64,000 nt of DNA. Source: Muscardinus avellanarius. Its lineage: Eukaryota; Chordata; Mammalia; Rodentia; Gliridae. Numbering within the stretch: position 1 is the first letter of the stretch; each line of letters opens with the position of its first letter. The notes below the pieces were generated by a model. The model worked only from the letters and a program-made list of their open reading frames with translations, made no database searches and was not told the DNA's origin. Both the position numbers and the translations under genes were made by a program. The stretch covers positions 97,659,643-97,723,642 of the forward strand of contig OY726566.1 of the NCBI GenBank assembly GCA_963383645.1, given 5' to 3'. Of this stretch, positions 41,006-52,780 are shown one piece after another.

Positions 41006-41339
41006 GTTGCATGTCAAGCCTTCATCCTGCTTTTGTTAGCCCTTGGATATCTACAGGCCAAAAGTCATTGCTTTGGGCAAAAACAGGCTCCAAGTCCTTG
41101 TTAGGTAACTTCATGAGAGACTGAGCCGGGAACATCCAGTGAAGCGGAGCTCAAATCCCTGATCCACAGGAACCACGTGAATAACAAATGTTCACGGCCA
41201 TTGAGTTGGAAGTTGTAGAGCAGTATCATTTGATAGACAGCAAATGCATCCAATGCTCCCTTTGTTACCTCTGGCCTCTTCAGGGTCAGGATAGGGGAGG
41301 AAGATTGGAGAAGACGGCACCAGTGTCACAGGGAAGGGT
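41006..41339. other. No recognised feature
   Basis: Unassigned. Confidence 0.4.
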
Positions 41340-42420
41340 CGATTCTTTAACGCCACAGCAGCAGGGCTCTTGGCCTATGCAACAGAAGAGAACTTCAGCA
41401 CATGCCAGTCAGAGACAAAGAGATTTATTTAAGAAAGTAAGAAGTACACATTCAAGGTGTGGTGGCACATGCCTGTAATCCCAGCATGTGGGAGGCTGAG
41501 ACAGAAGGTCCGCAGGTTCAAGACCAGCCTCAACAGTTTAACAAGATTCTTAGCAAGACTGTTTAAAAAAAAAAAAAAAAAAGCCGGGTATAGTGGCGCA
41601 CACTTGTAATCCCAGCACTCAGGAGGCTGAAACTGGAGGATCATGACTAGCGGACAGCCTCAGCTACTTAGTGAGGCCCTTTGCAACTTAGTGACCCTGT
41701 TTCCAAATAAAGAATAAAAAATAGGGCTGGGGGTGTAGCTCGGAGATAGGATGCCCTGGGTTCCATCCCCAGTACTGAAAAAAAGAAAGAAAAAAAAGGC
41801 ACTGGAAATACAGCTCAAAGGTAAAATGCCTCTGGGTTAAATCCCAACAAACACCGCAGAAAAGAAAAAGAAATACATATTGAAGGAAGAACACAGGCCA
41901 CCCCAAAAATGAGAGAGACCCTTTGGGAGTACAGGATTCTTCTGCTATAGGGGAATTTGATGAGGGGTGGTCAGAAGAAGGCAGGTGCATGAGGAGGCCC
42001 TCGGTCAGGTAGTCACAAGGTGATTTAGGGCGTTCCCACCACCCTCCAGGTGCTGACCTTTGCTATCTTATCAGGAGGTATCTACTTTGTTGAAACTGTT
42101 CAAGGACAGTCAACAATGTTCTGGGAGATGACCCCTTTGTGCAACCTCTGGAGTCTGGTCAACAGAGACCTCCCTGAAGACAGTCAACAGAAACCTTTGA
42201 CTGGGACAGGTCTTGTCATAGGCTTCCATACTGATGTCACATTTTCCTTGTTCCTCCTTTTGAGTCTCCTTTCTATCTATTCACTTTCTTTCTTCTATCT
42301 CACCTCACTAATAACGGCTCTGAGCACACCCTGGCTCGTGGTGCAGCCCGGGCAGTGGCTCTCAGAGTGGCTGTCGGCTGTGAGCTCTCTAACAGGCCCC
42401 TGATCGAGTCCTGACACACG
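41340..42420 (-). mobile_element. Probable LTR with nested SINEs
   Basis: 'gagatttatttaagaaag' (reverse AATAAATC signal) near 41420 and continuing sequence after 41865 suggest a minus-strand LTR split by SINEs. The host bases 'agtacacattcaa' and 'aatacatattgaa' flank the SINE block. No outer ends were found, so this is tentative. Confidence 0.4.
41452..41865 (+). mobile_element. SINE cluster, old class
   Basis: Left monomer at 41452-41575, full dimer at 41583-41785 and right monomer at 41797-41862: again half, whole, half, as when one dimer inserts into the linker of another. Confidence 0.82.
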
Positions 42421-42452
42421 GCCGTGTACAGCCTGGCTGTACCTTCTTCTCT

Positions 42453-42535
42453 TTTGAGATGCTAAGGATTGAATACGGGCTTCATGTGTGCTAGGCACAC
42501 GTTCTAACCCTCTGCAGTACTCTTTTTTTTTTTTT
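42453..42535 (-). mobile_element. ID SINE monomer
   Basis: Minus-strand ID element ('gatgctaaggattgaatacg', 'gtgctaggcacacgttct') with a T-run near 42523-42537. Confidence 0.65.
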
Positions 42536-42611
42536 TAATCTTTTTGTACTAGAGCCTAAAACTGAGGTAGGATAGAAGAAATAAAATATTAAGTAGAAAG
42601 GGGATAAACTG

Positions 42612-42820
42612 GCAGGCATGGTGCCATATGCTTGTAATCACAGCACTTGGGAGCCTGAGACAGGAGGATCGCATATTAAAGTCAGCCTTAGTTGCTTAGT
42701 GAGGCTCTCAGCAACTTAGTGTGACCCCTGTTTCCAAATAAAGCATAAAATAGGTCTGGGGGTATAGCCCAGAGGTAGAAGGTCCCTAGATTCCATCCCA
42801 GTACCACAAAAGAGAGAAAA
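42612..42820 (+). mobile_element. SINE, intermediate class
   Basis: Dimer from 'tggcaggcatggtgccatat' to 'gattccatcccagtaccac'. Confidence 0.87.
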
Positions 42821-42956
42821 AAAAAATTTAGAAAAATTCATAATTTGTGACTCTACCCTACAGAGTGTGTTCTGCCTTAGGCAGAGCCTCAGTGAGCTCA
42901 TGCCCTTAATCATGATGGCTCCTCACCCCACCAGAGATTTCAGAGATGCTTAGTAG

Positions 42957-43277
42957 CCTGGCATGGTGGCGCATGCTTATAATCCCAGCATTCGGGAAGA
43001 GGAGAACAGAAGATCTCATTTCTCAGACAGTCTCAGCTCCTTAGTGAGGCCCTTCGCAACTCAGTGAGACCCTTTTTCAAAAAAATAAAAAGTCTGCCGG
43101 GCGTGGTGGCACGCTTGTAATCCCCGCGCTTGGGAGGCGGAGACAGGAGGATCGCGCAGGTTCGAAGCCAGCTGCGCTGACTTAAGAGACCCTGTTTTCA
43201 AATAAAAATATATTTTAAAAAAATAGGTCTGGGAGCGTAGCCCGGAGGTAGAAGGGCTTCCAGGAACCCCAGTACCA

Positions 43278-43312
<35 letters not shown>

Positions 43313-43410
43313 ATAGTCTAAAATATAGGGATGGGAGTGTAGCTCTGAGGTAGAATGTCCCTGGGTTCTATCCCCAGTACCGCAAAAAAAAAAAAAAAAA
43401 AAAAAGAAAA
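42957..43410 (+). mobile_element. SINE, old class, split by a young SINE
   Basis: Left monomer 42957-43090, right monomer from about 43320 ('agggatgggagtgtagctct') to the A run at 43402. Confidence 0.85.
43096..43316 (+). mobile_element. SINE, young class, with (AAAT)n tail
   Basis: Inserted in the linker of the preceding SINE. AGTCT is shared by both flanks (43091-43095 and 43315-43319). The (AAAT)n tail has about nine units. Confidence 0.9.
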
Positions 43411-43598
43411 GAAAAAAAGACAGCATGTGTGGAGGGACAAGATCAGACAACCACCCCGCCACCACCCAGGGCTGACAAGAACCTGAAGATGAGAGGAAGT
43501 CTAAGCCTTCACCGTGGCTGTGAGGCCCCACCCACCTCCTCATGGGGTACTACAAAAGAACTGTAAAAGCCGCAAAGACTATGTCACAGACAGACTCA
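43411..43598. other. No recognised feature
   Basis: Short unassigned stretch. Confidence 0.35.
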
Positions 43599-43775
43599 CT
43601 CTCTCCCTCTTTCTGAGCCACACCTCCATCTCTATTTTATATTTTATTTTAAAACAGGTTCATACTAGGTTACTGAGAGTCTCAGTACACTTCAGAGGCT
43701 ATCCTGAACCTGTGATCTTCCTGTCTCAGCCTCCCAAGTCCTGGTATTATAGGTGTGCACTACCACATGCAGCTT
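43599..43775 (-). mobile_element. SINE, old class, partial right monomer
   Basis: Minus strand: part of the ID half, linker, and B1-like half ending 'aggtgtgcactaccacatgc'. Confidence 0.75.
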
Positions 43776-43969
43776 TTACAGTGCATTGAAATGCCCTCTC
43801 CCTCCATTCAGCAATTGCCTGATGGCGTGACTCAGTCTCCTATTTCTGAGGTTCCCTTACCATGGCAGAGTTCACTATGGGTTGAGCTACTTGTCAGAGT
43901 GCCAAGAGCCAGTCGTCCTGTGCGTTTGATTAACCAGAAACACATGTAAATCTCACAAGACATGGTGGT

Positions 43970-44785
43970 GGGTATGTAGAGACCCTGCGGCCCTCCACCC
44001 CCAGCACTTTCTGTCCTCCAGTGTAAAAGGTCAAGGAAGGAAGAGACAGAGAAGGAAATGGCTCTATGGCCTAACAGGCTTTATTGAGATCAAACCTGCG
44101 GAAGGGGGTCTCCAGGGAAAGAGGGGACCTGTATCCGCTCACAGGCTGAGGATTTACACAGGCCCATGGGAAGGGAAAGTAAATTCTGGCAGGTAGTTTT
44201 CAAGGAAGGAAGGAGGGAGGAGAGCCCTTGAGGAGGGACACGGGTTATCTAAACGTCCCTTGGAGTTTGTGCCAAGAAAGATTTGAGGAGTTCCAGTAAG
44301 CAAAACATGGAAACTTTTCCAGTAAGTGGGAAAAGTCTTCACAAAATGGAGTTACTGAGCCTGGCTGGGTGGCGTACGCATGTAAAACCAGTACTTGGGA
44401 GACAGGAGGATGGTGGGTTCTAGGCCAGCCTTAGCATTGTAGGAAGACACAGCAACCTAGTAAGACCCAGTTTCAATTAAAAAAAAAAAAAAAAAAAAAA
44501 ACATGATAAAGGGATGTGGGTATAGCTTAGAGGTAGAACACCCCTGGATTCGATCTGTAGTACCACACACATATGCAAAAATGGAGTTGCTTTTGCTCTG
44601 GCCAGCCATCTCACCCAGTAGAGAAGAAGGCGCCAGTTTCTAGGCCCATGTCTACTATCGAGCTTTCCCTAGAACCCTCTCACCAAGGTGCACTCCACTA
44701 AGACCACCCAGCCATCAGGGGAGAGAAGCATCCAGTCCTCCTTCGCGTAGGCACCCAATCCTTCCCAACTAGTCTCTTGTTAGCT
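43970..44785 (-). mobile_element. Probable LTR with nested SINE
   Basis: 'caggctttattgagatcaaa' near 44078 is a reversed polyadenylation-type region, and the host sequence continues after the SINE duplication at 44589. No defined ends or duplication. Confidence 0.4.
44356..44577 (+). mobile_element. SINE, old class
   Basis: Dimer flanked by AAAATGGAGTT (44343-44353 and 44579-44589) with a 25-base A run in the linker. Confidence 0.85.
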
Positions 44786-44792
44786 TGTTGTT

Positions 44793-44872
44793 ATGGTGCT
44801 GGAGATTGAACTCAGGACCTCGTGTATGCTAAGCAAATGCGTTAGCATTGAGCCACATGGCCAGTCCTCCAA
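44793..44872 (-). mobile_element. ID SINE monomer
   Basis: Minus-strand ID element ('ggtgctggagattgaactca', 'tgtatgctaagcaaatgc'). Confidence 0.78.
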
Positions 44873-44938
44873 ATAATCTTGTTGAACCCTCCTTGTATTT
44901 GATGTGTGAAAGAAAAGGGAGGAGTGCTTCTTTTTGTT

Positions 44939-44945
<7 letters not shown>

Positions 44946-44977
<32 letters not shown>

Positions 44978-45254
44978 TGGGTGGTTTTTTTGTTTTGCGG
45001 TACTAGGGATGGAACCCAAGGGTATTCTACCTCCGAGCTATACTCCAATCCCTATTTTTTATTCTTTATTTTGAAACAAGTTCTTACTAAGCTGCAGAGG
45101 GCCTAAAGAGCTGAGGCCATGCATGAACGTGCAATCCTCCTGTCTCAGCCTCCCAAGTACTGGGATTACAAGCGTGTCCCACCCTGTCCAGCTTATTTTG
45201 TTTTTTAGTTGTTTTCTTTTGCAAGTTTGGGAAAGTAGCTTTGTTTGGGGTTTT

Positions 45255-45290
<36 letters not shown>
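44946..45290 (-). mobile_element. SINE, old class, between (GTT)n tracts
   Basis: (GTT)n at 44940-44976, minus-strand dimer at 44993-45196, and (GTT)n again at 45257-45289. The tracts behave as SINE tails. Confidence 0.83.
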
Positions 45291-45299
45291 GATTGTTTG

Positions 45300-45360
45300 T
45301 TTTGGTGCTGAGGACTGAACCCAGGGACATTCTACTTTTGAGCTACACCACCAACCCTAT

Positions 45361-45399
<39 letters not shown>

Positions 45400-45718
45400 T
45401 CTTGTTTTACTGGACATAGAACCCAGGGGCATTCTATCTCCAAGTTACACTCCCAGCCCTAATTTTTAGTCTTTATTTTGAAACAGGGCCTCATTAAGTA
45501 GCTGAGACTGTCCATGAACTGTAATCCTCCTGTTTCAGTCTCCCAAATGATGGGATTTCAAGCATGTGCCACCACCCTCGACTCTTTTTACTTTTTGAAA
45601 CACTGTTTTGCTAGGTTGCCAAGGTTTTCACTAAATTGCCGAGGTTGACCTCAAACCTGAAATCCTCCTTTCTCAGCCTCCCAAGGTCTTGGATTACAGG
45701 CACCACCAAGTTCAGTTT
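45300..45718 (-). mobile_element. SINE cluster, old class, with (TTTA)n
   Basis: Right monomer at 45300-45358, (TTTA)n at 45360-45401, dimer at 45405-45588 and a left-monomer-like piece at 45590-45715. Confidence 0.78.
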
Positions 45719-45745
45719 GAAAAAGTAGCTTTGAAGAATAAAGAA

Positions 45746-46070
<325 letters not shown>

Positions 46071-46156
46071 AATGTATATAAAAATGTTTATATAGCTGAG
46101 AAATAATATTAGTTAAAGTTTAATTTTTAAAATAAATAAAAATAATAAAATAATAA

Positions 46157-46589
46157 TGTGGTAGAAAAATAAGTCACTAAAATGGAAGGCTGAAACATCC
46201 CTCCTCTGTTACGCAAAATAATATAACTACAGATAAGAAGGCTGCAGAGGGCCAGATATCCAGGCAACCACTTGTAGATAGGCAAAGGTCATATCTGGCC
46301 TTGTAGAAGGTCACATAGGTCAGTAACCTGCTCAGGAATCTCCCCTTCTTGCCCTGCCTCTACCCAACTTCCAATAGCAATTCTGCAATCCCTGTCACAT
46401 TTCAACTTCTATAATCCCACCTGCCAACTTCTACCATTTATCACAAATCTATAAAATGGGAGCTTATGTGGAGCTTGGGGCCAGAGTCTTTAAGAAGCTA
46501 TCCTAACTTCAGCCTGGAAGAGTACAATAAACCTCCTCTTTCCACCCTAATTGGCATTGGGTCAATTATTCCAGAGAATTTCTGCAACA
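46157..46589 (+). mobile_element. Solo LTR, class I type
   Basis: Starts TGTGGTAG and ends GCAACA with a 4 bp ATAA on both sides (46153-46156 and 46590-46593). The flank is AT-rich, so the duplication is weak evidence. TATA-like 'tctataaaatggg' (46449) and 'acaataaacctcc' (46525) are in the right order. Confidence 0.65.
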
Positions 46590-46593
46590 ATAA

Positions 46594-47336
46594 AACATTT
46601 TCCATGGGTTCCACAGCAACCATACTTTTTATTTCAATGACTTCAAAGCATCCCAATATTTTCATACTTTATCATTTATAAGCAATTTTCCATTCCCTAA
46701 ACAGGTATTTGTAGTTCAAATTATTTTAAATTACTTCTTTTTTATTTTAAATTACTGGAGATAGAACTCTAGTTATAGAATTACCAAAGTGAGTCGGAGT
46801 ATGTGAGTACCAACATGACTCTGAATATGTAATTCCTAGTGGAAAGTTAGGACACTGTTGAAGTTATTTGTTGTTCCCAGGAACACCTCTGCTGGCCATG
46901 TGCTCTCTGTTCTGTTGCACATTGAACAGGATTGGTTGCCAAAGGACAGAAAGCCCTACCGTGTTCCAGCAGGTCAGGCTGTGTTTGGGGACAGGTTGTC
47001 CTTCCAGCAGGATTAGAAGAAGCCTTGATACCACCACTGAGGGTCCGGCATGCCTTGAACAGATGTAGGCACGGCCGTTCCTAGGCGAGGGCTCTAGAGT
47101 GTAGCTAAAGTGACAGGCCGGATAGAGGTAAGAAAGGGTCGGAGATGTAATCACAGACCACACAGGGCTTCTCCACTTCTCAGCTTGGTTTTATGCTCCA
47201 TGCCATTATAAGTCATTGAAAACTGAAGGTTAGGAACACTGGGAGCCAGTGTACAGCCAGCAAATTATGTGACTAAAGCTCCATTCTTCAGGACTATGGA
47301 GGACCATCGTACAAAGGAGTTTTGTTCTTTTCTTTC
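46594..47336. other. No recognised feature
   Basis: About 740 bp of unassigned sequence. Opposed frames of 66 and 99 codons near 46864-47163 have no domain signature. Confidence 0.45.
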
Positions 47337-47337
47337 C

Positions 47338-47527
47338 TTTTTTTTTTTTGGTATTGAGGGTTGAGCCCAGAGGCATTCTACCTCTGACCTACACTCCCAG
47401 TTATTTTTCTTTTTTTTTATTTTGACACAGTTTCACTAAGTTGCTGAGGCTAGCCTCGAACCTTCAATCGTCCTGTCTCAGCCTCTCCAGTACTGGGATT
47501 ACAGGTGTGTACCACCATGCCCAGCTG
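47338..47527 (-). mobile_element. SINE, old class
   Basis: Minus-strand dimer with T-run at 47338-47349 and left monomer ending 'gtaccaccatgcccagctgt'. Confidence 0.85.
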
Positions 47528-48814
47528 TACAGAGGGTTTTGAGCACAGGAATAATGGGATTTGACTCAGTAGCTGAAAATTACCCTAGTTGATGTTTGGG
47601 TGAATGAGGGGCAGGAGAAGCAAATAGTATAGGATTTAGGTGAGAAAAAAATATTGCCTGCACCAGGGTAGTAGCTCTGGGTTGTAAAACATCATCATGG
47701 ATTATAGATCCATCGTGAAATAAAAACAAGCAGGGTTTGTTAATGGTTTAGATGTGAGGTTCGGGAGAAGGTGAAAAGACAAGAATAACATATTTTTGAC
47801 TTGATGAGCTCAAGAATAATGATGGAATTTGGCCAAGTGGAGAAGGCTCCTGGTTGGGTGTTTGATTTGCTTTAAATTGCATGGGAGATAAGGAGCTGCA
47901 TTTTGGATTTGCTGAGTTGAGGTGTCTCCTATAGGCAAGTCAGAGATGCAATAGGTAGATGGGTACAAGAGTCTAGAGTTAGATTGAGAAATTTAGGCCA
48001 TGGTTAAAAGTTTGGAAATTGTGGGCCTATTGGCATCATTGAAAGTCAATAGAGTTGATAGAGTCTAAAAGTCAATAGAGTCCAAAGTCAATAGAGTCCA
48101 AAGGACTGACTAGAAATCCTGCCAGACACCTGGTGCAACGTGATCCTAGGTCCATGACAGAAAACGGGAAATGAACCTGAACAGGAAATTCATTGTCCTC
48201 AAATGAGTGGACATCTTAGAGACTATGGAGTGAATATTTTCTATGTTCTTTATACACTGGAGAAAGAGAGAAAAGGAAATACATAGACAGGGGAAGGAAG
48301 GAATCAGAAAGTAAACTAAACCTCTTCTCTGCATCTTGTGTTAAAATTCTCCTTTCTTTAGCTAGCTTGACTGCTTCTTGACTTAATTGCACTCAGAATA
48401 CAAACTATTTACTTAATTCCCAAGATCGTCTCTAGTCCTACCCGAGAGGACCCTAGATCTAGGCCATTGTCTTTCTGCCAGGTCTACTAAACAAGGTCCT
48501 AGCTGCCTTGGTCACAGCCAGAATCACATTTCCAGGGGGTACTGCCTACAGCTGAGTGACTGGCCTCAAGCATAGACAGGTTGCTTTCCTTTTTACGCGC
48601 TTTCTTTTTCTTTTTTCCTGTGTTACCAATTACCACATGCACTGGTCAAAGCTGATCCAGCACCAGTTTTAGATTTGGCACACACACTCCATCACGGGAC
48701 CCCAACCCAGCACAGGTTCTTTTGCTAGTGGAAACTTTCTCAGCTGCAGGGGAAAAAAAGTGAAAAACAGGATCTAAAAAATGGAAAACAGGATGCTGCA
48801 TCATTCGCCATTGT
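47528..48814. other. Long stretch without recognised element
   Basis: About 1.3 kb free of SINEs. The part 47535-48130 resembles, loosely, an ancient mammalian repeat seen in many mammals, but I cannot name it. A GTCAATAGAGT motif recurs three times near 48046-48097. No coding frame is supported. Confidence 0.45.
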
Positions 48815-48880
48815 CTACCCATGCCTGGTACCTCATATCTAGAAAGTGCTCAGCAAATATGTTTTAAATAAATAAACCAA
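48815..48880 (+). mobile_element. L2-like 3-prime end fragment
   Basis: 'gaaagtgctcagcaaatatg' and 'taaataaataaa' resemble the LINE-2/MIR3 terminus. Confidence 0.5.
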
Positions 48881-49004
48881 AGGAGATGATCAGGAGCTGC
48901 ACGAGTAGCTAGAGTCACCACTGAAGAGGCGGCTGTGTCTGTGCTATTACACAATCTTGGATATTTATTTTTAAGAGTTATTATTTATTCTTATTCTTAT
49001 TTTA

Positions 49005-49232
49005 TCTTATTGATACTGGGGATAAAATCCAAGAGCATTCTCTCTCTAAGCTACAGCCTCAACCTATGTATGTATGTATGTATGTATGTATGTATGTATG
49101 TATGTATGTGGAAACAAGGTCTTACTATGTCGCTCAGTACTTCACTAAGTTGCTAAAACCTACCTCAAACCTGCGATCCTCCTGTCTCGGCCTCCAAGTA
49201 CTGGGATTACCGGTGTGCGTCATCACACCCAA
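49005..49232 (-). mobile_element. SINE, old class, with internal (GTAT)n
   Basis: Minus-strand dimer whose linker region has been replaced by about 11 GTAT units (49065-49108). Confidence 0.82.
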
Positions 49233-49339
49233 CAATCCTGGTATTTATATAAATTCTGCTGGCTCCATCTCTGTTATTAATGTTCAAGTCATAGAACATG
49301 CTTCTGTTTTCTCCTTCTAACCCTCTATTTCTTTCTAAC

Positions 49340-49548
49340 TACTTTGCTGAGAATAGCCTCAAATTTACAATCCTCCTGTCTCAGCTTCCCGAATACTAGG
49401 ATTACAGATGTACGCCACCATACCTCTTCTTATGACCCAAGATCCTGTGTGAGGTTTGGACTATATTCTGTCTCTGTGTCCCAGTGCCTTGTCTGGTACC
49501 TGGTATCAGAGGATACTTAAAGAATATTTGAATATTTGAATTCTAATT
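49340..49548. mobile_element. SINE left-monomer piece and L2-like end
   Basis: Minus-strand B1-like fragment at 49340-49430, followed by a plus-strand L2-like terminus at about 49440-49540 ('tctctgtgtcccagtgcctt'). Confidence 0.5.
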
Positions 49549-49634
49549 AGTGATGCAGATCATTATGTAAACCAGCAGCTAGCAAACTGTCAATCATTGT
49601 AAGCTATGACACTACAGAAGTAAAAGAACTTTGA

Positions 49635-49822
49635 GCCGGACATGGTGGTGCACGCTTGTAATCCCAGTACCTGGGAGGCTGAGACAGAAGGATCGCAGGT
49701 TCAAGGCCAGCCTCAGCAACTTAGCCAGACCCTGTTTCAAAATTAAAAAAATAAATAAATATGATTGGGGATGTAGCTCAGAGATAGAAAGCCCCTGGGT
49801 TTCATTCCCAGTTTAAAAAATA
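49635..49822 (+). mobile_element. SINE, old class
   Basis: Dimer from 'gccggacatggtggtgcacg' to 'gtttcattcccag'. Confidence 0.87.
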
Positions 49823-49831
49823 TATATTCTG

Positions 49832-49998
49832 CCGGGCGTGGTGGCGCACGCTTGTAATCCCCGCGCTTGGGAGTGGAGACAGGAGGAGCATGCAGGTTCG
49901 AAGCCAGCCTCGTGGGCTTAAGAGACCCTGTTTCCAAATAAAATAGGTCTGGTAGTGTAGTCCGGAGGTAGAAGGGTTCCATCCCCAGTACCACCAAA
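49832..49998 (+). mobile_element. SINE, young class, short right-monomer variant
   Basis: From 'gccgggcgtggtggcgcacg' to 'catccccagtaccaccaa'. Flanks share AATATATAT-like sequence. Confidence 0.9.
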
Positions 49999-50104
49999 TA
50001 TATATATAAAATTTGGGCTCTTAGGAACTACACTTTGAGAGGCACTGATTCAAACAAAACTGAATTACTCTCTCAAAGGAGACAAGAAATATGGAAGCTT
50101 ATAT

Positions 50105-50313
50105 AGACAAGAAGTAGCTCATGCCTGTAATCCCCGTAGATCATGAGAGGCAGAGACAGAGGGATTGCAGGTTCAAGGCCAGCCTCAGAAATTTTGGGAG
50201 GCTCTCAGCAACCTACTGAGACCCCATCTCAAAATAAAAACTAAAAAGAGCTAGGAGTGTAGCTCTGAAGTGGACAGGTAGAATGCCTCTGAATTCCACC
50301 CACAGTATATTTA

Positions 50314-50357
<44 letters not shown>
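50105..50357 (+). mobile_element. SINE, old class, with (GT)n tail
   Basis: Diverged dimer ending 'gaattccacccacagtata', then about 20 GT units. Confidence 0.75.
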
Positions 50358-50360
<3 letters not shown>

Positions 50361-50678
50361 GAAGGAATGTTGATTTGTTGCAAAGCAGAAAAAGACTGTT
50401 TTGCAGGAAACTTCTGCTGAAGTTGAAAAAGAACAGGGGCTGCATGACCAAATAAAGATAAGAAAAGAATGTATGTATATGTAGTAAAAATGCCCATAAA
50501 TTCAGAGTCTGATAACTCCTTGATATAGATCTTAAATCTCCGGAAATAATGCAATTTCCTGCTTGATCCAGATGCCTAAAGTCAAGAAGAAAAAGAGAAC
50601 AAAAGCTCACGTTTCCAGGCAGTGGCTGACACGTGCCTGCCTGCTCAAAAGCCTCCCAGTGCCATTTTGAAAAGTTTT
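50358..50678. other. No recognised feature
   Basis: Unassigned. Confidence 0.4.
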
Positions 50679-50679
50679 C

Positions 50680-50905
50680 TTTTTTTTTTTTTTTTTTTTC
50701 AATACTGGGGATGGAACCCAGGGCATTCTACCTCCAAGCTATACTTCCATCTGTATCTTTTTATTCTTTTTTTTTTTTTTGAAACAAGGCTTCACTAAGT
50801 TGTGGAGGGCCTCACTAAGTAGCTGAGGCTGTCTGAGAACCAGGATCCTCCTGTCTCAGCCTCCCAAATGCTGGGATTACAAACATGGCCATCACGCCTG
50901 GCATG
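50680..50905 (-). mobile_element. SINE, old class
   Basis: Minus-strand dimer with a T-run tail (50681-50699) and a second T-run in the linker. Confidence 0.87.
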
Positions 50906-51145
50906 AAAAGCTCTCTTAATGTTGCGTCCACCATGATTTTCCTTTTATTTACACAAAACTGGACTCCGTTTAAACCAAAAATAAGTTGCAATCACAATGG
51001 CCAATCCAAAACACTATTCAGAGAAGTCAGAGTACTCTGTGCTGCGCTTAGCACATGAACATGAGATACTGACCACAGGGTTTAGAGTGTAGGAAGCAGT
51101 GAGCTTCACTGGGTAACTGAGAAGCCCATGTAGGTGAACTTACTT
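50906..51145. other. No recognised feature
   Basis: Unassigned. Confidence 0.35.
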
Positions 51146-51254
51146 ACAGTTACTGTCGGGTACGTGACCATCAAAGGCCCATGTGTTGAAAGCTTATTCC
51201 TTAGCTCATGGTACTTTTGACAGGTGGTAGAACCTTCAAGAGGTGAGGTCTAAG

Positions 51255-51650
51255 TCGAGCATGGTGGTGCACTCTGGCAATTCCATTACATGGAAGGATG
51301 AGACAGGAGGATCTCAGGTTCCAAGTCAGACGCAGCAATTTAGTGAGACACTGTCTCAAAATAAAAAGTAAAAAGAGCTGGGGCGAGCCGGGCGTGGTGG
51401 CGCATGCTTGTAATCCCCACGCTTGGGAGGCAGAGACAGGAGGATCACGCAGGTTCGAAGCCAGCCTCGCTGGCTTAGGAGACCCTGTTTCTAAATAAAA
51501 ATATATATATAAAAATTAGGTCTGGGAGTGTAGCCCGGCGGTAGAAGGGCTTCCAGGAACCCCAGTACCACCAAAAAAAAAAAAAAAGAGCTGGGGTGTA
51601 GGTCAGAAGTCAAATGTCCTTTGGTTCAACTTCCAATGCCACAGAAAAAA
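51255..51650 (+). mobile_element. SINE, old class, split by a young SINE
   Basis: Left monomer 51255-51369 and right monomer 51589-51645 around a nested copy. Confidence 0.88.
51384..51582 (+). mobile_element. SINE, young class, inside an old SINE
   Basis: Linker insertion with a perfect 14 bp duplication AAAAAGAGCTGGGG (51370-51383 and 51583-51596). Confidence 0.93.
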
Positions 51651-52034
51651 GAAGTGTGGCCCAGTGAGAGGGTGTCGGTCACTGGGGTGCGCCCTTGAAG
51701 GGGATACTGGGACTCTAGGACCATCCTGTCTCTCTTTGCTTCCTGGTGAGCAACTTTATCTGACACCTGCTTCAGCCATGATATGCTGCTGCCTCACCAC
51801 AAGCCCAAAAGCAACTGGGCAACCTACCATGGATTAAAACCTCCGGAACTGTGAGCCACAGAAACCTTTCTTTCTTTCACATTGGTTATGTCAGGCACTT
51901 TGTTACAGTAACAGAAAACTGACTGACACAATGGTCTTCTCTTCTTTCCTCTATTTATTCAGGAAGAACATTTGGAATGATAATTCCTGGCTTCCCAGAG
52001 TTTTCCTGGGAGGCATCTTCTCAAGATCTCCAGC

Positions 52035-52205
52035 TTTAAGCCAGGCACATCAGCCAGAACTATAATTCTCCGTAACTGGGAGATTGAGACAAGAGGAGTG
52101 CAAGTTTGTATCTAGTCTCACCAACCTAATGAGACACTCAGCAACTTAGTGAGACCCTGTATCAAAATATTAATAAAAATTAAAAGGACAGGGAGTATAG
52201 CCCAG
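52035..52205 (+). mobile_element. SINE, old class, diverged
   Basis: Left monomer and linker recognisable ('gagattgagacaagaggagt', 'gagaccctgtatcaaaatat'). The right monomer is only a stub. Confidence 0.65.
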
Positions 52206-52209
52206 GACA

Positions 52210-52292
52210 TAAAAGGGCTAGAGATATAGCTCAGTGGTAGAGTACTTGTGTAGTATGCACTAGGCCCTGGGTTTGATCTCTAGCACTACTAA
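52210..52292 (+). mobile_element. ID SINE monomer
   Basis: 'agatatagctcagtggtaga' through 'gggtttgatctctagcacta', a well-kept ID with A and B boxes. Confidence 0.85.
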
Positions 52293-52408
52293 AGAAAAAG
52301 ACAGGAAATGAAACAACACCAGATCGGTGATATAGCATGGCTGTGTTCAAGCTGCCATTGCTATGACAGTCCTTGTCTGACTCTTAAAGCAGTTAGAAAG
52401 CAAAGTCC

Positions 52409-52728
52409 TGGCCAGGCATGGTGGCACACGCCTATAATTCCAGTACTTGGAAGGTTGAGACAGGAGGATTGCAGGTTCACGGGCAGACCCAGCAACTTAG
52501 TAAGGCCCTGTTTCAAAATAAAAAATAAAATAAGGCTAGGGGGCGCTGGGCATCGTGGCACACGCTTGTAATCCCCGTGCTTGGGAGGCGGAGACAGGAG
52601 GATCGCGCTGGCTCGAAGCCAGGCTCGCTGGTTTGAGAGACCCTGTTTCCAAATTTAAAAAATACATAAAATAGGTCTTGGAGTATAGCCCGGAGGTAGA
52701 AAGGTTTCCAGGAACCCCAGTACCACCA

Positions 52729-52780
<52 letters not shown>

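Larger units (their letters stand above)
51146..51931 (+). mobile_element. MaLR-type LTR with nested SINEs
   Basis: 'aaaggcccatgtgttgaaag', 'accttcaagaggtgaggtct', 'tgggactctaggac', 'aactgtgagccacagaaacc' and the end 'gaaaactgactgacaca' follow the order of MST/MLT1/THE1-type MaLR LTRs of class III. Confidence 0.7.

Noticed and set aside
44780..45048. Poly-Gln and poly-Asn frames (also 52678-52929)
   Set aside because: Translations of (GTT)n and (AAT)n SINE tails, not a real homopolymeric protein.
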